Positions 56,561-64,000 of a DNA stretch of 64,000 nt are shown here, in pieces. The notes beneath the pieces were generated by a model. The model was not told the origin of the DNA. It did not search any database and saw only the letters and a program-made list of their open reading frames with translations. The translations under genes and the position numbers were made by a program. Where the stretch lies: contig AP026164.1 of assembly GCA_030295235.1 (NCBI GenBank), forward strand, positions 682,001-746,000, given 5' to 3'. Position 1 is the first letter of the stretch. Every line of letters starts with the position of its first letter. This DNA is from Fistulifera solaris (taxonomy: Eukaryota; Bacillariophyta; Bacillariophyceae; Naviculales; Stauroneidaceae).

Positions 56561-57437
56561 ACGCTAAGCAGATTGTTTTGTCTATTGATTTGTAATAATA
56601 TGAATGATCTCTCCGTCGCAGCATACCTTTTTGACAGAGTGGGCGCAACGAAAGAAAAGCTTTCCGAAGTCGTTTGTGACGATGACGTAGCGACGCGGAA
56701 TGTTGCGACATCGAAGCGTTACTCGCCGACGCTCGAAGACGCAGACTGCGCTAACGTTACGTTACGTTACGTAATATTCCTACAAATTAACCTCCATTCC
56801 TTCTGCAAATTTCGTTATAATCTCTTGTTATCACAATGAAAATTAGACTACATCATTTGACAAGAACAAATAGTTTGATTCATGACGTTGAAATTCTTTG
56901 CTGATTGTTGACTTCTACCTGACTATGGACGAAAGTGTAAGCGTCATCCTACCACGACTGCATTCAGTCATGAAACACTTCATTTTCTTGCGTACGACGT
57001 ACGACACACAAAATTATGTTTTGTACGTAAAAAGCACGTAAAACATGATTCTTCCCCATCAACAACACGACACATCCGAAGCGGCCTAATAGTCTCTTAA
57101 CATGTACTATTGGGGTATACGGCATGTCCGACGAATGAGTTCGAATCATTTTAAATCCATAGGAGTGAGTGGAGCTCGGGTTTGAAATACATACAACCTG
57201 GATCACGACGTTTACAAAATGGGTTACTTGAGTTGCTATTTGCCATATAGTAAAAGCCGCGTAAAATTGCACCCTATTCTGACCAACATCGACTAGTCCA
57301 CTTACAAGGGAATGAAATGAGTTACCGACTAACACCAGCATCCCTAATTTGAAAGTGCACTTCTCCGCTTACTCTGGCATCCACCTTAATCAAGCCAAAA
57401 AACCATGAAGCTGTGCAACTATTCATATCCTGTTCCA
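56561..57437. other. Intergenic region
   Basis: About 0.9 kb between two minus-strand genes. No gene, repeat array or RNA recognised; a GTTACGTTACGTTACGTAA run lies at ~56755. Confidence 0.4.
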
Positions 57438-58070
57438 CTACTCATGTATGGATTCCCACTTTCCATCCAGACACGCAAAGTCCGGGTCACGCTTCTCCTC
57501 CGAATATCGAGTCGGCCAATGTCCGCAAAAAGCGACGCATTCTAGTGGAGCCCACCAATTTCCGTTTCCTCCTTCGGAAGGGGACGTCGACGACGTCCAT
57601 TGTGAGAATGGTACTTGACACGGCTCACACTCTTTCCACCATTCCCTAGTGACGGGATCGTCCGAAATTGCTTTCATATCCGAGGCAAACAACTCTTGTT
57701 CTTCTTTGGGTGTTGGAAATCTTAGATAGCGTTCGTAAAAGGTCCAGTGTCCGATCCACTCAAAGGACTGGTACAAGGTTGAGTATTCTTCGTGATAGTA
57801 AATGGAGAAGTTGCGGATGTTTGATTTGTACATTCGTTCCAACACCGCTTCCCATACATTATCGTGCAGCTCCCGGTACTGCTGATACTTTCCTATTCGT
57901 AATCGTATTACAGCCGCATGTCGACGAGGGGCGGGCAGTCTGCCTCCGCCACTTTTTCTCCCCGTGATTTTGTTTGCTTTTCGCGCTTCTTGCAGCGCAT
58001 AAACAGCGACTGCTGTCCCCAGCGCCGCTATCGTACAATAAGCGGAGAATCGATAAGACAATGACGGCAT
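57438..58070 (-). CDS. L-rhamnose mutarotase-like protein (RhaM/DUF718) with N-terminal membrane anchor
   Basis: 210 residues. The body follows RhaM, which interconverts alpha and beta L-rhamnose: RLRIGKYQQYRELHDNVWE with the conserved Tyr/His region, LERMYKSNIRNFSIYYHE, LYQSFEWIGHW and the closing MKAISDDPVTREWWKECEPC plus QVPF. Before it lies a ~20-residue hydrophobic helix (YCTIAALGTAVAVYAL) and a basic linker, which bacterial RhaM lacks, suggesting membrane anchoring or entry to the secretory pathway, where rhamnose-containing polysaccharides are made (inference). Single exon; the C-terminal extension (HWPTRYSEEKRD...) is not in the core family. Divergent from the acyltransferase gene. 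Confidence 0.82.
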   Translation of the reverse strand: MPSLSYRFSAYCTIAALGTAVAVYALQEARKANKITGRKSGGGRLPAPRRHAAVIRLRIGKYQQYRELHDNVWEAVLERMYKSNIRNFSIYYHEEYSTLYQSFEWIGHWTFYERYLRFPTPKEEQELFASDMKAISDDPVTREWWKECEPCQVPFSQWTSSTSPSEGGNGNWWAPLECVAFCGHWPTRYSEEKRDPDFACLDGKWESIHE

Positions 58071-58542
58071 TGTGCACGAGACAGCAACTCAATATGGACA
58101 ACAAATGATTAACGTTTCGATTATGATGCGTTGTTGTTGATCGGAACACGGAAAATTCGTCGAAGAAGAGCGTCATTTGTCTGCTTTCAAATGTGTCGCA
58201 TGAACATTAGTATCCGGCACTGAATTTTTAGCATATTGAATACCGGACCGCATTGTGTTCCATAGAAATAAACAGACAAAGTTGAGACTGTCCCACTGAA
58301 TGTTCATGACATGGATGACACGAGAAGCTCGACCCTTGCCTTCAAAAGATCCGATCCATCCGAACGACATTATTATTTGCATTTGCAGCCGCACTGTCTT
58401 CATTCCACTTTATAGATCATCATCTTGGTTCTGTCGATCTGTTTAGACTTCTTATCTTGATAAATAAAAGGAAGCGTTCAGCACTTGGTCGATACATTAC
58501 GACTTGGAGGCAGTCAAAAACGTACTTGAATCACGAAACTCG
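58071..58542. other. Divergent promoter region
   Basis: Between the RhaM-like (minus) and acyltransferase (plus) genes; no gene seen. Confidence 0.4.
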
Positions 58543-59958
58543 ATGGCACGTCTCTCTCGATTCATCTTTGCCTTTATCATTGCCGAGTCTTTCGCCTTTG
58601 CAACACAATCGAAAGTCCCCAAGGTTTCTCCAGCCTACAAATCTCTCTCGTTTCTTCCGCAGCAAGCATCAACTCGTGCTCAAGAAATGTCGGGTGTTTT
58701 ACGCATTCGAGGAGGTGGCCCTGTGGCGGCCGAAGTATCGCCTGCCGCTCCTGCCAAGAAGATCCGTATCACGGCATTTGATTCAATGCGATTCTTCCTC
58801 ATTGCCGTTATCGTCTTGGGTCATTTCATCAAGTTCGCCAATCCTTCCGATTTTGTCTTTAAATTCGTGAGTCAGCACAACATCGCTGTCGGAGCTTTCT
58901 TCGCTCTCAGTGGATATGTTACGGCGTACACCTCCACCGAGTTGGGCAAACGAGAACCTTCGCCCAAGCTTTTGGAAACACCCAAACAAAAGTGGGTTTT
59001 GTCTCGAATTTTCGGATACTATCCTCTTCATTTGGTCACGCTCCTCTTGTTTTCTCCCGTCTTTTTGTATGCCGACGTCACCTACAATGGCTGGATGACA
59101 ACTGCCATCAATGGCTTGATGTCAGTGACAATGACGCAGGCGTGGTTTCCGATGCATGCGGAGGTGTGGAATGCGCCGACCTGGTATCTTTCGGCTTTGA
59201 GTTTCATTACGGCACTGATGCCATTCGGTCTGCCGTCGATCGCCAAGATGAACAAGGCGCAGCTTCGCAAGACGGCAGGCTGGTTGTTTGCGACTTTGAT
59301 GTTGCCAAAGTTGGGTTATCTGCATGACTTTAACTGTTGGTCGGTTGTGGAAGGGGTCATCAATCCCAAAGCGCATCCTAACTTGGCTTTATTCAACTTG
59401 CTTCGATTCAGTCCGCTCTACAACGCCGCCGAAGTATTTTTGGGAATCGTTGCGTGCCGACTGGTCATGCTCGACAGTGATCCCGACGAGAAGGAAAAGA
59501 AAGTCAAGACAAATGCTCTCAGTACCTTGTTTCCCATTGTGTCTCTTGTCGGCTTTAGTGCTTTGCGCGGTTTGGACGTCATTCAGTGTAGCGAGTTCGT
59601 GGCGCGTCATTTGTTCTTTGTGCCCATGTTCTTACGCCTTCTTATGGCGTGTCACCGCAATACGGTGAATAACGTGTCGGATTTGACTTGCACGATTTTG
59701 TCGAACCCGTTATTGGTGTGGCTCGGTAATTTGGCCTTTCCCATTTTCATCGTCCACGGACCGATTGGTCAGATTTTCTTCAAAAAGCTCATTGCTACCA
59801 AGCTTTTTGGTGGAGTGCTCATGGGACCCACGAATTTCGCAGCCTATTTGGCGGCAACCGTTGGAACCGCCTATATTTTGCAAAAGACAGTGTTGCAGAA
59901 CAAGGCAGTGTCCGATTGGTCGAACAAAGCGGTAAACAAGTTGTCAACGTGGATGTAA
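58543..59958 (+). CDS. Acyltransferase-3 family membrane protein, probably plastid-targeted
   Basis: 471 residues. Acyltransferase_3 proteins are ~10-TM enzymes that O-acylate sugars or other exported molecules. Seen: the family start FDSMRFFLIAVIVLGHF with the catalytic His, GAFFALSGYVTAY, the SRIFGYYPLHL segment, WNAPTWYLSALSF, and a late LVWLGNLAFPIFIVHGPIG. Hydrophobic helices continue to the end. The N-terminus (MARLSRFIFAFIIAESFAFA) is a signal-like helix with an SFAFATQ motif followed by a Lys/Ser/Pro-rich stretch, consistent with a plastid presequence, though a secretory location is possible. The ATG at 58543 is used because upstream sequence in frame has no ATG. No intron or frame break. 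Confidence 0.85.
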   Translation: MARLSRFIFAFIIAESFAFATQSKVPKVSPAYKSLSFLPQQASTRAQEMSGVLRIRGGGPVAAEVSPAAPAKKIRITAFDSMRFFLIAVIVLGHFIKFANPSDFVFKFVSQHNIAVGAFFALSGYVTAYTSTELGKREPSPKLLETPKQKWVLSRIFGYYPLHLVTLLLFSPVFLYADVTYNGWMTTAINGLMSVTMTQAWFPMHAEVWNAPTWYLSALSFITALMPFGLPSIAKMNKAQLRKTAGWLFATLMLPKLGYLHDFNCWSVVEGVINPKAHPNLALFNLLRFSPLYNAAEVFLGIVACRLVMLDSDPDEKEKKVKTNALSTLFPIVSLVGFSALRGLDVIQCSEFVARHLFFVPMFLRLLMACHRNTVNNVSDLTCTILSNPLLVWLGNLAFPIFIVHGPIGQIFFKKLIATKLFGGVLMGPTNFAAYLAATVGTAYILQKTVLQNKAVSDWSNKAVNKLSTWM

Positions 59959-60597
59959 TGCACCTTGCTCGCTGCTCTTTCGTGGAGTCACCTAGTTCAA
60001 ACAGTTAATTTCAAATGTAAGATATTACACCAGGCTATGAGTCTATAAGCGTCGATATTCCCTCGGAATGTGGTTGATACGCGGCCGCCGATCATCCGTA
60101 TCTCAGAGAATAGGGCGGTGAAACGAATTGGGAGTCTGTGATGTACCCTCTTCGCAATTTTTCGAGATAAAACTGCCTTTGAGAAGTTCTTGTTCCCACT
60201 CACAACATTTTTTTAATGATGTGTTACATTGAGAAAATCGTTCCGAATCGGTTGCGCTGGATCACATACTTAGTCAGTGCGGGTGGGAGAGTTTGTTAAA
60301 GGTGGCGGAGTGATGTTACTGTAACAATAACATTAAGATAAGCAAGTAACCAATGATAGGACACAGATGTTTGATTAGTGACCGAGTATTGATGCACAAC
60401 CGTCCCGGAATCGTCTTATCTTAATGATATAAGGCGTAGACTTTAGCGACAATTCCCGGGACTGCATCCCGTTTGAGTCACAAAGTTCTACACTTTATCG
60501 TATAATTCACATGTGGGCCGTGGACGAGGAAAAAACTTTCCCCATCGTCTTCATGCATTCATCTTATCATCATCATTACTTTCCGTTGTAGGTGACA
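59959..60597. other. Intergenic region
   Basis: Between tandem plus-strand genes. A CCCGGGACTGCATCCCG stretch near 60455 with TTTGAGTCACAA recalls CGGGACTGCA...GAGTCACAA near 4003; too short to call a repeat. A TTGTAG acceptor-like site just before the next ATG may end a 5' UTR intron. Confidence 0.35.
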
Positions 60598-61965
60598 ATG
60601 GTCAATCGAATGATGATATCTCGCGCGTACAATTCAGCAAGCTTCCTGAAGAATCGAACAGTCTTTTTTCAAGGACGACGCTGCAAGTCTTCTGACTCAT
60701 CCGCTCGATTGACTTCATCACTCGAATCTGCCAACAGTTTTTGGCTTTCCCTGCGACGTAGAGCAGCTATTGCTTTGACGCAGACCCTCAGTGTTGATGA
60801 TAAGAAAGATCTCTTAGAAAAGATTGGAGGAAAGCAGCTTTTGCAACCTGAGACATTGGAAGATACGCGCCTACAACAAGAGGACGATTCCCTTTCACTC
60901 AAGAACAGCATTGCCGAAGCGGTAGCACAGGCGAGAATGGAGGAAGCCCAAAGACAAGAAAAGAAGTGGGAGAAAGATAGAGAAGCTATACTACAAGAAG
61001 CAGAGAAAGCGGCGATGGAACGAGTTGCGAGTCAGTTAAGGATCCAGAAATTCAATCAGTGGCAGCAAGAGGTGGGAAAAGCAAAGACCTCCTCAGTAAT
61101 GGAAAGAGTCGCGGACAAGGATGCGACTCAAGAAGAGACGCAAAGCGAACAGGAACATCCAGTTCTTGGCATGGCGTACGCGAGTTTGGGCTACAAGAGC
61201 GTTCACTTGGTGTCCGCCAAGGACTTGGCGGATATTCCAGTTTGGGAAAAGCAACGAATTTATCGGCATGATCGTGCGAAATCCATGGCACAAGATAAAA
61301 TGAAGACCATGAAACTGGGTATGCCAGGCGTCATTACGCTTTATGAAGTAAGTGCTATCTATCATACCGCGCAGGGTTGAAGTTGCGTTGTTGCCGAATA
61401 ACTGACAATCCTCTTGCTCATAGGATCGCGATGGAAAACTAAGCATCATTGATGGGCAGCATCGTGTTGGCATGATGTCTTTACTGAACGAGCAATCCGT
61501 AGAAGGGCTCGACCTTGACAGTGTTTTAGTGGAAGTTTACAAAGAACTCCCTGAATACGGAGAAGATCACGCGAAAGATATCTTCTTGGAGATTAACAAA
61601 GCGGAACCAGTCAAACTGCTAGATATGCCCGGCGTCGCTACGGCCAAAGATCGCACTATCATTAACAGAGGAGCACAGCTATTGATGGAACGCTTTCCGA
61701 GTATGTTTAGTCCGAGTCAGAAATGTCGTGTGCCAAACTTGAATATTGATAATCTCCGAGATGCACTTTTGCGGCTAACGTCATAAAGCGACACAGTCTA
61801 ACAAGTGCTCCAGCTTTGGAAGCATGGCTCCTCGAGCAGAATGCCAAAATGGAAGTGAAATATCAAAGTGATGAAGCGAAGAAGACTGTATCCGTAGCTG
61901 CCTTGACGAAAGCCAAAACACACAGTTTCTATCTTGGCTTAGACTCGAGCTGGTACTACCATTGA
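60598..61965 (+). CDS. DGQHR-domain protein, two exons, one frame break
   Basis: Exons 60598-61347 and 61424-61965 (intron 76 nt, GTAAGT...CATAG). The N-terminus (MVNRMMISRAYNSASFLKNR) is Arg-rich without acids, so possibly mitochondrial. A long Gln/Glu/Lys helix (~95-165) looks like coiled coil. After the intron comes IIDGQHRVGMMSLL, the hallmark of the DGQHR domain (known mostly from bacterial DndB-type and mobile-element proteins), with IFLEINKAEPVKL and MERFPSMFSP. The first stop (61786) is followed by coding-like sequence in another frame; T4 at 61767-61770 read as T5 continues to 61965 (430 residues, SLTSAPALEAWLLEQN). Function unknown; nucleic-acid-related by family. Confidence 0.75.
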
Positions 61966-62034
61966 GTTTCTTTTTTTTTGTAAATGACGATTTATTTATA
62001 GCTGTTTCTATTAAAATCATGTCAATTTTTTACT

Positions 62035-63689
62035 CTATAATAAAACATTGGATGATCTATGATTCAGAATATCGTCACCGGTGCTTGGTATGCTTTGGGG
62101 AATCGGTGAATGCATTTCCAGATTGTCGGAAATACTGGAATCGACTCGAGTCATTCCGTGACGCCCGCTACTACAACATCCTTTCTTTCCGGTAGCTGTC
62201 ATGTACAATATTGCCCCCAATCCCACTGTTGCCATGCTGAATAGGTAAGTTGTCCACGATGCGAGTAATAAGACTGCAACAGTCATAACAAGAGTCGGTG
62301 CCAAGAATATAATGCACCCAGTCGTTCCAAAAGGAATTTTCCAGGGTCTATGTATATCGGGACGCGTAATGCGCAATTTGATAAAGGCCGCAAACTCGAA
62401 AAGGAGCGATATTGAGTAATTGAAATTGAGCATTTCAATGAGATGGTCTAAGTCTGTTACACCCATCACAACAATCACCGCTGTGCCGAGAAGAATGCCG
62501 TACGTTGGGGTTCCGTAGCGCGATCGTGTTGCAAAAATAGACGGAAGAAAACCGCGTTCAGCCATTCCCAGTATTTGAAAGGCATCCGAGGACAGTTCGG
62601 CTAAAAAGAGCGCAACGTTGCTGATTCCCGCGGCAAAATGGTCCAATCGCCCAGCCACTGTCCAACGACTTCACTGGCGACTCGACCCAGATATCCATCC
62701 ACCCAAGCACTTTGTGGAGCATCGGAAGCCCCCAACGCCACTAGAAGAGGAACAAAGTATCCCGCAGCCACAAGAACGAACCCCCACATCATCCCTTGTG
62801 GGAAAATCTTGCCCGGATCTTCGACGTCGGCCGACAAGCACGCGGCGGCATCAAACGAATTGAGATTCCAAAACAAATTGTTGATGAAGGGTCTCCACAA
62901 AACGCCTCCCCAAGTAATGCTGTCCCAAAACGATGTCCCGACGTCGTCGGCTACGACTGTTTCCGTGGGCATTTGAAACCATCGACTCGGATCGACTTTG
63001 AACGCCCCGACAATCGTGAGTATCATGAAAGGACTCATTGCGACGAAACAAATGGCAATGGCCATTTTTCCAACAACATCGAGACCCAAGTAGTTGACAT
63101 AAGCCAACGAAATGGAAATACTCGACAAGAGACAAAATCGTATGACGGGATGTCGGACACCACCGGCTTCCGGTGCATCGGAGTCCACGGGCTGCAGTAC
63201 TTCTACCACATAATCCAAGAACAAGACGGGATAGATCGCATTGTCCGTCGCTCCCGCAATCCAATTAAGATACCCCGAAATCCATCCCGCCATGGAACCA
63301 AAGGCTTCTTCGACCCACGCGACACCGCCGGACGATTCGGGAAAGGCTGCTCCCAATTCGGCCGTAATCGCCGCTTCTTGCAACGACCACAAGAAAGGCA
63401 TGATCAAAAATCCCAACAGTGTGTAAAAATTACCCGCTGATCGAACACTGGCTTCGACACCAAAGGGTCCTCCCGAGACATTGTAAAAGACAATGACGGC
63501 GAGGGGCAGAACACCAATCTTTCCGGGTAAGCCGTGGGGATTGTGTGGTGTTGGCAGGGCGTATTCGTCATCGAAGGCTGATTCCAGGTTGTCGCTATTG
63601 TGGATGAGATCGGATCGTTCTTCTTCTTGTGACAGCGAGGCATTGTGTGTCTCGGCAGACACTACGGAAAGGACGGGTTCGTCCTTCAT
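62035..63689 (-). CDS. APC-superfamily amino acid/polyamine transporter (LAT/PUT type), one frame break
   Basis: A 12-TM proton-coupled or exchanging carrier like plant PUT polyamine transporters. Seen: cytosolic acidic N-terminus, GVLPLAVIVFYNVSGGPFGV (TM1, substrate-binding GxG-type break), LGAAFPESSGGVAWVEEAFG, NNLFWNLNSFDAAACLSADV, then after the break FAAGISNVALFLAELSSDAF, ILGMAERGFLPSIF, RYGTPTYGILLG, and LRITRPDIHRPWKIPFGTTG. The two halves join if A4/T4 at 62635-62638 is five bases, giving 551 residues. The order of these motifs matches LAT/PUT proteins throughout. Plasma membrane or organelle location is open. Confidence 0.88.
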
Positions 63690-64000
63690 TCCTTTTCAAA
63701 ATAGAGATACAAAAAGACACCCAGCAAGTTGCAGCGCGTACAGATGAACTCAACAATTCAAAACAACAAAATTCGCTGCAAAGATGCAAGATCGGTGGTC
63801 TGACAGGGTAGTTCGTTGAATGCAAACACAATGACAACGACGGCAACGATGAATAACGCGCAAGCAAGCACGAAACGCAAAAGGTGTGTCCTTGTGTCGT
63901 CTGTTTCGGAAATTCCGAACCATCGAGCGAAGTTCGTCACAGTACAAAACGTGCGTTGTACGTTGGAGAAGCGTAGTATAGTCTACTTAGTCGTCTGGCC
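63690..64000. other. Upstream region of the transporter gene, window end
   Basis: 5' UTR and promoter of the minus-strand transporter; no gene seen up to the window edge. Confidence 0.4.

Overview
This is a 64 kb piece of a eukaryotic nuclear chromosome from a photosynthetic stramenopile, most likely a pennate diatom and probably Phaeodactylum tricornutum (species is inference). The evidence is: genes packed at about one per 2 kb on both strands; few short introns (55-105 nt, mostly GTAAGT/GTACGT...CAG); several N-termini with a signal peptide followed by an ASAF-type cleavage motif, as in proteins sent to complex plastids (24782-25126, 9577-10743, 13774-14957, 55613-56560, 58543-59958); and a mix of plant-like, animal-like and diatom-only families. 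No tRNA, rRNA, CRISPR array or transposon was recognised.

Layout. 0-8 kb: end of an ABC transporter, Pol III subunit RPC7, an Mpv17-family protein, a PEBP protein and a ubiquitin hydrolase. 8-15 kb: a PUFA-type elongase, a plastid DUF1995 protein, a polyQ membrane protein, a 34-bp minisatellite zone and a CIA30 protein. 15-24 kb: one very large chromatin gene with SET, HMG-box and CW domains followed by seven tandem Tudor-like exons. 24-32 kb: a small plastid membrane protein, a MoeA-type molybdenum cofactor protein, a BIN4-like candidate, a secreted Pro-Val-repeat protein and a MaoC hydratase. 32-48 kb: two TM proteins, argininosuccinate lyase, a SMARCAL1-type helicase with a C-terminal PDZ-like domain, Mediator subunit 10, an apyrase and an ABC1/ADCK kinase. 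48-64 kb: the paralog of the secreted Pro-Val protein, a KDEL-bearing PDI, a DOMON/copper monooxygenase, a probable selenoprotein, a rhamnose-mutarotase-like protein, a plastid acyltransferase-3 protein, a DGQHR-domain protein and a LAT/PUT-type transporter.

There is no operon logic; neighbours are mostly divergent or tightly convergent pairs and form no single pathway. Themes are chromatin and transcription (RPC7, SET giant, SMARCAL1-like, MED10, BIN4-like), redox and secretory folding (PDI, selenoprotein, copper monooxygenase), plastid-targeted proteins and secreted surface proteins.

Caution: 13 of the 31 genes need one to five single-base corrections, nearly all in short homopolymers, before their conserved domains read through; 23 such sites were located. 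Insertions and deletions both occur, and the corrected lengths come out divisible by three. This looks like uncorrected read error rather than gene death. Coordinates of these genes are spans on the sequence as given.
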